DNA from: Sphingopyxis sp. Root154
GTDB taxonomy: Bacteria > Pseudomonadota > Alphaproteobacteria > Sphingomonadales > Sphingomonadaceae
Reading direction: 5' to 3'
DNA: 64,000 nt
Assembly (NCBI RefSeq): GCF_001427105.1
Contig: NZ_LMGI01000004.1
Location: forward strand, 372,001 to 436,000
The notes under the pieces were generated by a model. That model made no database searches. It saw only the letters and a list, made by a program, of their open reading frames with translations, and was not told the DNA's origin. Positions 52,818-61,221 of this stretch are shown here, piece after piece. The first letter of the stretch is position 1, and the number at the start of each line of letters is the position of its first letter. The position numbers and the translations under genes are program-made.

Positions 52818-54314
52818 ATGCGCCCCGATAGGGCGGCGTCCGTGAAGACGAGCATCGAGATCGGAACCGACAGCACCGGGCAGGGCGTGCACATCAACGT
52901 CCAGGAACTGCTGGCGACGCGGCTGCTCGTCCAGGGCAATTCGGGGTCGGGCAAGTCGCACCTTTTGCGCCGTATCCTCGAGGAAAGCGCCGAGCTGGTA
53001 CAGCAGATCGTGATCGATCCAGAGGGCGATTTCGTGACGCTCGCCGATGCGTACAGCCATGTCGTGATCAACGGCGGCGATTATAACGAGCGCGAGATCG
53101 CGGCGATGGGCGCACGCATCCGCGAGCATCGTGCGTCGATCGTCCTCAGTCTGGAATCGCTCGATATCGAGGCGCAGATGACGTGCGCCGCGGCGTTCCT
53201 GAACGCGCTGTTCGATGCGCCGCGCGAGCATTGGTTTCCCGCGCTGGTGGTGGTCGACGAGGCGCAGATGTTCGCGCCGAGCGTCGCGGGCGATGTCGCC
53301 GACAATGTCCGCCGCGCGAGCCTGGGTGCGATGACCAACTTGATGTGCCGCGGGCGCAAGCGCGGGCTTGCGGGGGCGATCGCGACGCAGCGGCTCGCGA
53401 AGCTCGCGAAGAATGTCGCCGCCGAGGCGAGCAATTTCCTGATGGGGCGCACCTTCCTCGACATCGACATGGCACGCGCCGCCGACCTGCTCGGCATGGA
53501 GCGGCGGCAGGCCGAGGCGATCCGCGACCTCGAGCGCGGACATTTCCTCGGGCTCGGTCCGGCGATTTCGCGGCGGCCGCTGTCGGTGCGGATCGGGTCG
53601 ACGCAGACCGCGACGCGGATGGGGACGCACAGCCTGATGCCGCTCCCGTCGGCGGGCGGAGAGGATATGCGCTCGATGCTCTTCACCGAGATGGAGGCGC
53701 CGGTAGCGCCGCGCGTCTTTGCGCCCGAACCCGAACCCGTCGCCGCGAGCGAGCTTCTGGAGCGCATCGCGTCGAGCGAGGGGCTCCACGAAGATCATGA
53801 CGCCCCGCCGGTGTTCGACATCGTCGAGGCGGCCGAGGAAGCGGGGCACAGCGATGCGGTGGTGATCGCGATGCTCGAAGAGATGCTGTCCGACCCCGAC
53901 AGCGCCTTCCAGCCCGAAGCCTATCTCTATCAGGATTTTTCGGTGCGCTGCCGGATGCAGAAATTGAAGAAGGTGCCGCTCGACCTCGCCGCCTTCCGCC
54001 GCCGCTTCGCGCTCGCCAAGGGCGGGGTGTTCGATCCGTCCGAGCCGCGCTGGCGCGAGGCGCTGTCGGTCGCCGACCGGCTGCCGCACGACATGTTCGC
54101 CCCGTTCCTGCAGATCGCGCGCGCCGCGATGGACGGCGAGCCGTGCCCCGACGACGACATCCTCGGCCGCGCCTATGGCAGCCGCTCGCCGGGGCGCATC
54201 CGCCGGCTCGTCGAATATATGGAAAAGCAGGGCGTTATCGTCGTGCGCGCCGACTTTGGCGGTCGCCGCTCGATCGGTATCCCCGAACTCGGGCTCAGCA
54301 CCGAGGCCGAATAG
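52818..54314 (+). CDS. HerA/FtsK-like ATPase (DUF87 type)
   Basis: A 498-residue P-loop ATPase of the HerA-FtsK branch. Walker A is VQGNSGSGKSHLLRRIL near residue 39 and Walker B is ALVVVDEAQMF near residue 150, with a following Arg-rich CRGRKRGLAGAIATQRLAKL that fits the sensor/arginine-finger region. A Pro/Glu-rich linker near residues 290-330 leads to a C-terminal region ending in a winged-helix-like RIRRLVEYMEKQGVIVVRAD. Archaeal HerA works with the NurA nuclease in end resection; no nurA is nearby, so its job here is unknown. ATG at 52818 or GTG at 52842 are both possible starts. Confidence 0.8.
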   Translation: MRPDRAASVKTSIEIGTDSTGQGVHINVQELLATRLLVQGNSGSGKSHLLRRILEESAELVQQIVIDPEGDFVTLADAYSHVVINGGDYNEREIAAMGARIREHRASIVLSLESLDIEAQMTCAAAFLNALFDAPREHWFPALVVVDEAQMFAPSVAGDVADNVRRASLGAMTNLMCRGRKRGLAGAIATQRLAKLAKNVAAEASNFLMGRTFLDIDMARAADLLGMERRQAEAIRDLERGHFLGLGPAISRRPLSVRIGSTQTATRMGTHSLMPLPSAGGEDMRSMLFTEMEAPVAPRVFAPEPEPVAASELLERIASSEGLHEDHDAPPVFDIVEAAEEAGHSDAVVIAMLEEMLSDPDSAFQPEAYLYQDFSVRCRMQKLKKVPLDLAAFRRRFALAKGGVFDPSEPRWREALSVADRLPHDMFAPFLQIARAAMDGEPCPDDDILGRAYGSRSPGRIRRLVEYMEKQGVIVVRADFGGRRSIGIPELGLSTEAE

Positions 54315-54517
54315 GGCGATTGCGCCTCACTCCGTCGCGATTTCGCCGCGACCCGGCATGTTAATCACGAATTAGCCACCTAAAATCTTGGGGCGATGGG
54401 CGGATCGCGGCAATCCTTGCCGCAGGTTCGCGCCTATAAAAGCGGATGCCAGCTCTCTTGGTGGGTGGATCGTCCCGAAAAACCCAAAACATAGTCAGAC
54501 CAACAGGAGAGACTGCC

Positions 54518-56002
54518 ATGCCTCGTCACGGCGTATATCCGCGCGACATCGTTCCGCCGCGCTCCAAATATTCCGACTCTGGCCGCTTTGGCCGCATGTT
54601 CGGCGAATTGCCGCCCTTTGCCGCCGACACCCCCGATGTGCGCGCCGCGCTGATCGAGATCGGCAAGGTCGGGGGCATCATGGATGCCAAGGACAATCTG
54701 GCCAAGACCCCCGCCGAGCTGATCACCAATCCGGCGCTGTCGGCAAAGAACAGCGACAATCCGACGCTGACCGCGGGCTTTACCTTCCTCGGCCAGTTCC
54801 TCGATCACGACATGACCTTCGACCCGACCTCCAGCCTCGAGCGGCAGGTCGATCCCGAACAGATCGCGAATTTCCGCACCCCGAGCCTCGGCCTCGACAA
54901 TGTCTATGGCGCGGGGCCGGGCGGCAGTCCGCACCTCTATGACACGCAGGGCGGCAAGGGCGGCAAGTTCCTGCTCGAGCCGACGGGCACCGCGAACAAG
55001 TTCGACGTGCCGCGAAACAGCCAGAAGGTCGCGCTGATCGGCGACCCGCGCGACGACGAAAATCTGATCATCAGCCAGCTTCAGGTCGCTTTCCTGAAGT
55101 TTCACAATGAAGTCGTCGAATATGTGAAGACCAAGATCAAGCTGACCGGATCGGACGAGATTTTCGCCGAGGCGCAGCGGATCGTGCGCTGGCATTATCA
55201 GTGGATCATCGTCCACGAATTCCTGCGCAAGACGTGCGGCGATGCGGTGGTCGACGATGTGCTGACGAACGGTCGCAAATATTACAACTGGCACAACGAG
55301 CCCTATATCCCGGTCGAATTTTCGGTCGCGGCCTACCGGTTCGGGCACAGCCAGGTGCGGCCGTCGTATCGCGCCAACTTTACCGGCAATGGCGGCAATC
55401 CCTTTTTCGCGATGATCTTTACCCCGACGCCGTCGGACCCGAACGATCCCGACGATCTGTCGGGCGGCTGCCGCGCGCCGCGGCGTTTCATCGACTGGCC
55501 GACCTTCTTCGATTTCAGCGACGGCAATGTGAAGCCGAACAAGAAGATCGATTCCACCCTGTCGACGTCGCTGTTCCGCCTGCCGGGTTCGGTTGTGTCG
55601 AACCCCGATCCAAAGACGAACCCGGCCTCGCTCGCGCAGCGCAATCTGCTCCGCCACCTGACCTTCTCGCTGCCGTCGGGGCAGCGGGTGGCGCGCGCGA
55701 TGAAGCTGCCCGAATTGTCGAAGGGCGATCTCGCCGACCTCAAGCCGCACGGCTTTGACGACCGGACGCCGCTCTGGTTCTACATCCTGCGCGAGGCGCA
55801 GGTAACGCAGAATGGCGAGCGGCTGGGGCCGGTCGGCGCGCGGATCGTCACCGAAGTGTTCCTTGGGCTGCTGCAGGGCGACAAAGGCTCGTATCTGTCG
55901 CAGGATCCCGAATGGCAACCCTTCCTGCCGACGGTCGACGCGTCGAAGAAGGGCGACGATTTCCGGATGATTGACCTGCTCCGCTACGCCGAGGTCGCCT
56001 AG
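54518..56002 (+). CDS. Animal-type haem peroxidase family protein
   Basis: A 494-residue member of the peroxidase-cyclooxygenase superfamily. The distal His lies in TFLGQFLDHDMTFDPTS near residues 95-110, where the DHD also starts the calcium site. The proximal His is in AAYRFGHSQVRPSYR near residue 277. Bacterial members are found in scattered species and are thought to oxidise halides or organic compounds. No signal peptide is visible, so the location is uncertain. The start has CAACAGGAGA eight bases upstream of the ATG. It stands alone, downstream of the HerA-like gene. Confidence 0.88.
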   Translation: MPRHGVYPRDIVPPRSKYSDSGRFGRMFGELPPFAADTPDVRAALIEIGKVGGIMDAKDNLAKTPAELITNPALSAKNSDNPTLTAGFTFLGQFLDHDMTFDPTSSLERQVDPEQIANFRTPSLGLDNVYGAGPGGSPHLYDTQGGKGGKFLLEPTGTANKFDVPRNSQKVALIGDPRDDENLIISQLQVAFLKFHNEVVEYVKTKIKLTGSDEIFAEAQRIVRWHYQWIIVHEFLRKTCGDAVVDDVLTNGRKYYNWHNEPYIPVEFSVAAYRFGHSQVRPSYRANFTGNGGNPFFAMIFTPTPSDPNDPDDLSGGCRAPRRFIDWPTFFDFSDGNVKPNKKIDSTLSTSLFRLPGSVVSNPDPKTNPASLAQRNLLRHLTFSLPSGQRVARAMKLPELSKGDLADLKPHGFDDRTPLWFYILREAQVTQNGERLGPVGARIVTEVFLGLLQGDKGSYLSQDPEWQPFLPTVDASKKGDDFRMIDLLRYAEVA

Positions 56003-56060
56003 CGAGCGAAAAGGGGGGCGATGTCGCCGGCGCCCTGGGGGCGTCGGCGATTTCCTAAAC

Positions 56061-56258
56061 TCAACTTTTCCGGAACAAGGCTTCGGCCGCCGCCTTCTGG
56101 CTGGTCGCGGCGCTGCGGTGCGCCTTAACGCGCGCGATCTCGGCTTCGAGAATTTCGATGCGTTCGCCCAGTTCGTCGACCGAGAGAGGGTCGAGCGGCT
56201 GCTTGATCAGCGCCGTCAGAACATCGTCGCGGCGACGGGGAAGGTCGTCATCATCCAT
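56061..56258 (-). CDS. DUF1192 family protein
   Basis: A 65-residue protein of the small alphaproteobacterial family DUF1192. It has an acidic MDDDDLPRRRDD start, the signature LDPLSVDELGERIEILEAEI and a short coiled coil to the C-terminus. Function is unknown. It is divergent from the quinone oxidoreductase gene. The start has AGGATGCGCC upstream, so AGGA is the likely ribosome site. Confidence 0.85.
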   Translation of the reverse strand: MDDDDLPRRRDDVLTALIKQPLDPLSVDELGERIEILEAEIARVKAHRSAATSQKAAAEALFRKS

Positions 56259-56379
56259 GGCGCATCCTCCTGGTCCCTAATGTTAATATGGGCGCGCGAC
56301 TGTTGACCCGTGTCGCGGCACTGTCAATAAGGCGCGGCAGGGGGTAGGGGATGAAGGGACCAGTGGGGGAATTCGCAGC

Positions 56380-57381
56380 GTGACCAGCGTGCCAGTAGAT
56401 ATGACCGCCATCGCCATCAGTGCGCCGGGCGGACCCGAAGTGTTGCAACCGACAACGCGGCCGGTGCCCCAGCCCGGACCGGGCGAGGTGCTGATCCGCG
56501 TCGCCGCGGCCGGGGTGAACCGTCCCGACGTGCTCCAGCGCATGGGCTTTTACCCGCCGCCTCCGGGCGCTTCGGACTTGCCGGGGCTCGAAATCGCGGG
56601 GACGGTTGCCGCGGTCGGCCCGGGGAGCGATCCCGAGCTTTTGGGGCAGGCGGTGTGCGCGCTCGTCGCGGGCGGCGGCTACGCCGAATATTGCACCGCG
56701 CCGGCCGGAAGCTGCCTGCCGGTGCCGAAGGGCTTTTCGATGGAAGAGGCGGCGGCGCTGCCCGAGACCGTCTTTACCGTGTGGCACAACCTCTTCGAGC
56801 GCGGTTATGTGCGCGACGGCGAGACGGTGCTCGTCCACGGCGGCACCAGCGGCATCGGCACCACCGCGATCGGCCTCTGCAAATTGTTCGACATCAAGAT
56901 CATCGTGACGTGCGGCAGCGCCGACAAATGCGCCGCCGCGACCGCGCTCGGCGCCGACCTGGCGATTGATTATTCGTCCGAGGATTATGTCGAGGCGGTG
57001 AAGGGCTTCACCGGCGGCAAGGGCGTCAACGTCGTGCTCGACATGGTCGGCGGCGACTATCTGCCGCGCAACCTCGCCTGCCTCGCCGAGGACGGGCGCC
57101 ATGTCACCATCGCGTTCCAGCGCGGCGCGAAGGTCGAATTCGACATCGCCGACGTGATGCGCCGCCGGCTGACGCTGACCGGATCGACGCTCCGCGCCCG
57201 CAGCGCCGACTTCAAGGCGCTGCTCGCCGACGAGCTTCACCGCACGCTGTGGCCGCTATTGGCCGAGGGCGGATGGAAGCCCGCAATGGATCAGACATTC
57301 CCGCTCGCCGACGCCGCTGCTGCGCACGCGCGGATGCAGGCTGGCGAGCATGTGGGGAAGATCGTGCTCAGCGTGGGATGA
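56380..57381 (+). CDS. NAD(P)H-quinone oxidoreductase, zinc-less MDR family
   Basis: A 333-residue medium-chain reductase of the TP53I3/PIG3 quinone oxidoreductase group. The catalytic domain has VAAAGVNRPDVLQRMGFYPP near residue 45 and PGLEIAGTVAAVG. The NADPH domain has LVHGGTSGIGTTAIGL near residue 150 and DMVGGDYLPRNL. Zinc-binding Cys residues of alcohol dehydrogenases are missing, as expected. I took the GTG at 56380 because GGGGGA lies nine bases upstream; the ATG at 56401 has no site. It likely reduces quinones with NADPH. Confidence 0.92.
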   Translation: MTSVPVDMTAIAISAPGGPEVLQPTTRPVPQPGPGEVLIRVAAAGVNRPDVLQRMGFYPPPPGASDLPGLEIAGTVAAVGPGSDPELLGQAVCALVAGGGYAEYCTAPAGSCLPVPKGFSMEEAAALPETVFTVWHNLFERGYVRDGETVLVHGGTSGIGTTAIGLCKLFDIKIIVTCGSADKCAAATALGADLAIDYSSEDYVEAVKGFTGGKGVNVVLDMVGGDYLPRNLACLAEDGRHVTIAFQRGAKVEFDIADVMRRRLTLTGSTLRARSADFKALLADELHRTLWPLLAEGGWKPAMDQTFPLADAAAAHARMQAGEHVGKIVLSVG

Positions 57382-57453
57382 GCCGAGGGAACATTCGCCA
57401 AGGATCGGCGGTTGAGCGAGCGGGGGCCAATCAAAAGAGGATGATCTCTCCCG

Positions 57454-58020
57454 ATGAAGATGCGTAGTTTGTTGCTTCCCGCCACCGCTCTCTCCTTTGC
57501 CCTTGCGGCTTGTTCTGGACCTACCGAAACCGAAAAAACGCCGACCGCATCCTATGACGGCGACGTCGTGCCCGAGGGTAAGGCGGCCGAACCGGCCGTG
57601 CCCACTATCAAGCCGACCGACATTCCGACGCGCGGCGGCGACGGATCGCCGATCGAACTCGCGGCACTGACCGAAGCCGACGTCAGCGGCGCCAAGCTCA
57701 AGGGCGAACTCGCGTGCAGCTTTGCCGCGGACGCGGCCGCGCAGCCGATCCTGCACGCGCAGGGCGACGTCGCGTCGACCGAGCCGTCGCGCGGCATCGT
57801 CAAGGTCGGCGATACGATCGAAGCGGCGTCGGCGAACGGCGGCTTCGACGCGATGGCGAAGGGCACCAAATTCTTTGCCAAGGGGCTTGAGCTTCGCGTC
57901 GCGCTGGTCGGACCGGCACCGGGTGGCGGCGAGTCGCCGCCGCGTCCCGCGACGCTGACCGCCGACCGCGCTGACGGCGCCCAGCGCGTCTTTGCCGGGC
58001 TGTGGCGCTGCGGTCCGTAA
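57454..58020 (+). CDS. Putative lipoprotein of unknown function
   Basis: A 188-residue lipoprotein with a lipobox FALAACSG (Cys near residue 20). A low-complexity Pro/Thr linker to about residue 55 is followed by a beta-rich domain with one pair of Cys (ELACSFAAD and LWRCGP) that could form a disulfide. No family recognised. It follows the quinone oxidoreductase gene by 72 bases on the same strand. Confidence 0.75.
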   Translation: MKMRSLLLPATALSFALAACSGPTETEKTPTASYDGDVVPEGKAAEPAVPTIKPTDIPTRGGDGSPIELAALTEADVSGAKLKGELACSFAADAAAQPILHAQGDVASTEPSRGIVKVGDTIEAASANGGFDAMAKGTKFFAKGLELRVALVGPAPGGGESPPRPATLTADRADGAQRVFAGLWRCGP

Positions 58021-58109
58021 CGCCCGCTTGCGGGCACCGCGCGCGCGCCGCATAGAGGCGTCGCCGCGGTGTCGGGGGATGGCGGCGATCCATCACGATG
58101 GGGGCTGCA

Positions 58110-58730
58110 ATGGGCGACAGGCCGATCCTTCACGAATATGCCGCGAGCGGCAATTGCTACAAGGTCCGGCTGACCGCGGCGTTGCTCGACTGCCCGATCG
58201 AACGGCGCGAATATGACATCGTGCAGGGCGAGACGCGCACGCCCGACTTCCTCGCGAACGTCAACGCCAATGGGCGCATCCCGGTGCTGCAGGTCGGCGA
58301 CCGCTTCCTCCCCGAAAGCAACGCCGCCTGCTTCTGGCTCGCCGACGGGACGCACCTCGTCCCGTATGATCGCTTCGAGCGCGCCGACATGCTGCACTGG
58401 ATGTTCTTCGAACAATATAATCACGAACCGAATGTCGCGACTTTGCGCTTCTGGATGAAGTGGATCGGCGCAGACAATCTGAGCGACGCGCAGCGAACGC
58501 AATTGCCGCTCAAACAGGCCGCAGGCGTCGCGGCGCTGAAGCTGATGAATGAACATCTGGCGGCGCGCGAGTGGCTCGCGGGGCAGGACCTCTCGCTCGC
58601 CGACATCGCGCTCTATGCCTATACGCATGTCGCCGAGGAGGGCGGGTTGTTCGCTTTGTCCGACTATCCCGCCGTGCAGCGCTGGATCGCGCGGGTGGAG
58701 GCTGAACCCGGCTATGTAAGGATGGGATAG
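58110..58730 (+). CDS. Glutathione S-transferase family protein
   Basis: A 206-residue GST. The N-terminal thioredoxin-like domain has the active-site region YAASGNCYKVRLTAALLDCP and the glutathione-binding GRIPVLQVGDRFLPESNAA (cis-Pro and ES motif). The C-terminal all-helical domain has LSLADIALYAYTHVAEEGG. GGGGGC lies six bases before the ATG at 58110; an ATG at 58098 lacks a site. The 3' end overlaps the convergent azoreductase gene by 19 bases. Confidence 0.92.
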   Translation: MGDRPILHEYAASGNCYKVRLTAALLDCPIERREYDIVQGETRTPDFLANVNANGRIPVLQVGDRFLPESNAACFWLADGTHLVPYDRFERADMLHWMFFEQYNHEPNVATLRFWMKWIGADNLSDAQRTQLPLKQAAGVAALKLMNEHLAAREWLAGQDLSLADIALYAYTHVAEEGGLFALSDYPAVQRWIARVEAEPGYVRMG

Positions 58731-59446
58731 CGGTCAGATCGGCAAGCGCGTTCGTCCAGATCGGCAACCAGCCGGACGACCAGCGCGTCGACGCTGCTTT
58801 CCGCCGCGGCGATCGATCGGGCGAGGCGTTCGTCGGCGAACTCGTCAAATTCGACCGCGATCGAATCCGTATCGCGAAGGCCGATGTAGGCGAGCGGCGC
58901 TTTCAGGCCGGCCTCGACGAAATTGACGTCGGCCTGGCGCCCGCCCGGATCATAACCATAATCGCCGCGCGCGCCGAGGATGACCAGCCGCTTGCCGGAG
59001 GGCAGCATCGGCCAATATGGCTCGCCCGCCCGCGCGCGGTCGAAACCGAAAGTGACGCCGACGCGAACGATGTTGTCGAGCCATGCCTTCAGCGGTGCCG
59101 GCATGCCGAAATTATACATGGGCGCGCCGACGACGACGAGATCCGCCGCCATCAGTTCGGCGACCAGCCGGTCGCTTTCGGCCAGCCGGGCGCGCTGTTC
59201 GTCGCTGCGCCGGCCGGGCGGAGAGAAAGCGGCGGCGATCCATTCGGCGTCGACATGCGACGGCGGAGCGAGGCCGACGTCGCGATAGACGATCTCATCC
59301 TGCGGCCGCGCGCTCGACCAGCGGCGTATCAGACGTTCACCCAGCCGCCGGCTATGCGAGCCATGCGGGTCCCGGCCCGAAAGGCCCTGACGGGCGCTGG
59401 AATCGATGTGAAGTATGCGGAGGAGTGATTTTTCAGGAGCGTTCAT
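58712..59446 (-). CDS. azoR: FMN-dependent NADH-azoreductase-like protein
   Basis: A 244-residue flavodoxin-fold enzyme. It has the FMN phosphate loop HIDSSARQGLSGRDPHGSHS, the AzoR signature VVGAPMYNFGMPAPLKAWLD near residue 105 and GARGDYGYDPGG near residue 155. It should reduce azo bonds or quinones with NAD(P)H. It is slightly longer than E. coli AzoR (201) because of extra loops. Divergent from the LysR regulator at 59531, which probably controls it, with a LysR-type box between them. Confidence 0.88.
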   Translation of the reverse strand: MNAPEKSLLRILHIDSSARQGLSGRDPHGSHSRRLGERLIRRWSSARPQDEIVYRDVGLAPPSHVDAEWIAAAFSPPGRRSDEQRARLAESDRLVAELMAADLVVVGAPMYNFGMPAPLKAWLDNIVRVGVTFGFDRARAGEPYWPMLPSGKRLVILGARGDYGYDPGGRQADVNFVEAGLKAPLAYIGLRDTDSIAVEFDEFADERLARSIAAAESSVDALVVRLVADLDERACRSDRYPILT

Positions 59447-59452
59447 GGAATA

Positions 59453-59473
59453 ATCCAGTTCATTTAATTGGAT
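59453..59473. promoter_or_regulatory. LysR-type T-N11-A box
   Basis: ATCCA-N11-TGGAT is a dyad with the classic LysR-type spacing, in the 84-base gap between the divergent azoreductase and LysR genes. A second dyad TATAT-TCCC-ATATA lies at 59485-59498. Confidence 0.55.
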
Positions 59474-59530
59474 GACTGGACGCATATATTCCCATATAAT
59501 TTGTTCAGTCGAACGCGAATACGTCAGCCA

Positions 59531-60472
59531 ATGGATCGATTTTCCTCACCTATGATACGTAACCGGAAATTGCCGCCGCTGGCGGCGTTGCGCGCCTTTG
59601 AGGCGGCAGCGCGTCATCTCAGTTTCCAGCGAGCAGCCGGCGAACTGGCCGTCACGCCGACGGCGATCAGCCACCAGATTCGTCTGCTGGAGGATGTGCT
59701 GGGGTTCGCGCTGTTCACGCGTCAGGTGCGGCAGGTCGCGCTGACCGAAGCGGGCGAGCGATTATATCCGACCTTGCGCGACGGGTTCGATGCGTTCGAC
59801 CGGGCGCTTGCCGACCTCACGCCGGGATCCCGGCGCGCGGCGGTGACATTGACCGCGACGATCCAGTTTACGGCGCGCAGGCTTCTGCCCGCGCTCGGCT
59901 CGTTTCGCGAACGCTTTCCCGATTTCGACCTGCGGCTGCATTCCTCGAACGAGCCCGTCGATCTGGCTGCCGGGCTGGCCGATGTCGCGGTTCGCTATGG
60001 TCGCGGGCCCTTTGACGGGCTGGTCGGCCGGCCGCTTTTTTCGGAACGCTTCGGATTGCTCTGCAGCCCGAAGCTCGGCCTTACCGGACCAGAAGATCTC
60101 GCGCGCGCCACCTTGCTGCATGTCGAATGGCGCCAGCCCGCCAACGCGTCCGACTGGCGGCGGTGGGCGCGGCTTGCCGGGATCGAGGGGCTGGCCGTCG
60201 ATGAAGGGCCGCGTTTCAGTTCGGACGATCACGCCGTGCAGGCGGCTGTCGCAGGGCATGGGGTTATGATCGGCAGCCTGATCCTCGCCCGGCCGGAGAT
60301 CGATGCGGGGCTGCTGGTCCATCCCTTCGGACCGGTCATCGAAGGGGAGAGCTACCATATGCTTGCGACCCCCGCCAATATGGCCTGCGCCGACGTGCGG
60401 GCGGTTTGCGCGTGGCTCGCCGAATCTGTCGCGGGCTTCACCGCCGGCGACCACCCCTTGCCCGCAGCCTAA
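59531..60472 (+). CDS. LysR-family transcriptional regulator, GcvA-like
   Basis: A 313-residue LysR regulator. The N-terminal winged helix (PPLAALRAFEAAARHLSFQR, then AGELAVTPTAISHQIRLLED) is of the GcvA-like kind, followed by the substrate-binding co-inducer domain with ADVAVRYGRGPFDGL and VAGHGVMIGSLIL. It is divergent from the azoreductase gene and is probably its activator. The ATG at 59531 has no strong ribosome site; 59552 is an alternative. A terminator hairpin follows. Confidence 0.92.
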   Translation: MDRFSSPMIRNRKLPPLAALRAFEAAARHLSFQRAAGELAVTPTAISHQIRLLEDVLGFALFTRQVRQVALTEAGERLYPTLRDGFDAFDRALADLTPGSRRAAVTLTATIQFTARRLLPALGSFRERFPDFDLRLHSSNEPVDLAAGLADVAVRYGRGPFDGLVGRPLFSERFGLLCSPKLGLTGPEDLARATLLHVEWRQPANASDWRRWARLAGIEGLAVDEGPRFSSDDHAVQAAVAGHGVMIGSLILARPEIDAGLLVHPFGPVIEGESYHMLATPANMACADVRAVCAWLAESVAGFTAGDHPLPAA

Positions 60473-60497
60473 AACAGGTCTACATCAGCCGCCGAAC

Positions 60498-60528
60498 GGC
60501 CGCCTCGCAAGGGGCGGCCCTTATTATT
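60498..60528 (+). terminator. Terminator between the LysR gene and trcR
   Basis: GGCCGCC at 60498-60504 pairs with GGCGGCC at 60513-60519 over an eight-base loop, followed by CTTATTATTT. It should end the LysR transcript 26 bases after its stop. Confidence 0.75.
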
Positions 60529-60549
60529 TCCGCTTGGAGAGTTTCCGCC

Positions 60550-61218
60550 ATGGCCAATCCCGATGCCACCCCGCTGATGCCGCACGCGACCGCCGCCTGG
60601 CTGGTCGACAACACCGGCCTCACCTTTGTCCAGATCGCCGAATATTGCGGCATCCACATCCTCGAAGTGCAGGCGATCGCCGACGAGACCGCCGCGACCA
60701 AATACACCGGCCGCGACCCCGTCCGCGCGCACGAACTGTCGATGGAAGAAATCGAAAAGGGTCAGAAGGACCCGAACTACAAGCTCAAGATGAGCAAGCA
60801 GGCGCAGGACACGATCCGCCGCACGCGCGGCCCGCGCTACACGCCGGTCAGCAAGCGTCAGGACAAGCCCGACGGCATCGCGTGGATCCTGAAGAATCAT
60901 CCCGAAGTTTCGGACGGCGCGATCGGCAAGCTGATCGGCACCACCCGCAACACGATCGGCGCGATCCGCGACCGCAGCCATTGGAACAGCGCGAACATCG
61001 TGCCCAAGGATCCGGTAACGCTCGGCCTCTGCTCGCAGCGCGAGCTCGACGCGCTCGTCGCCAAGGCGGCGAAGAAGGCCGGCATCAAGGCGCCCGAGGA
61101 CAGCCGTTTCGAAGGCGACCGCGAAGCGCTGCTCGAAGAGCTGCGCGCCGAACGCACCGCCGCGAACGAAGCGCGTGCCGCCGAGGAAGCCGAAGCCGAA
61201 GCCGACGGCGAAGCCTGA
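60550..61218 (+). CDS. trcR: Cell cycle transcriptional regulator TrcR (DUF1013)
   Basis: A 222-residue DUF1013 protein, conserved in alphaproteobacteria and called TrcR. The N-terminal part MPHATAAWLVDNTGLTFVQIAEYCGIH and the middle DGIAWILKNHPEVSDGAIGKLIGTTRNTIGAIRDR look like two helix-turn-helix modules. The C-terminus is a charged Glu/Ala-rich tail. GGAGAG lies before the ATG. It is four bases upstream of the MBL hydrolase gene. Its targets are not known from this window. Confidence 0.92.
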   Translation: MANPDATPLMPHATAAWLVDNTGLTFVQIAEYCGIHILEVQAIADETAATKYTGRDPVRAHELSMEEIEKGQKDPNYKLKMSKQAQDTIRRTRGPRYTPVSKRQDKPDGIAWILKNHPEVSDGAIGKLIGTTRNTIGAIRDRSHWNSANIVPKDPVTLGLCSQRELDALVAKAAKKAGIKAPEDSRFEGDREALLEELRAERTAANEARAAEEAEAEADGEA

Positions 61219-61221
61219 GGC

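Noticed and set aside
52818..54314. Antiphage defence system around the HerA-like ATPase
   Set aside because: No nuclease, Sir2, NurA or other defence partner is adjacent; only two small unrecognised genes are nearby.
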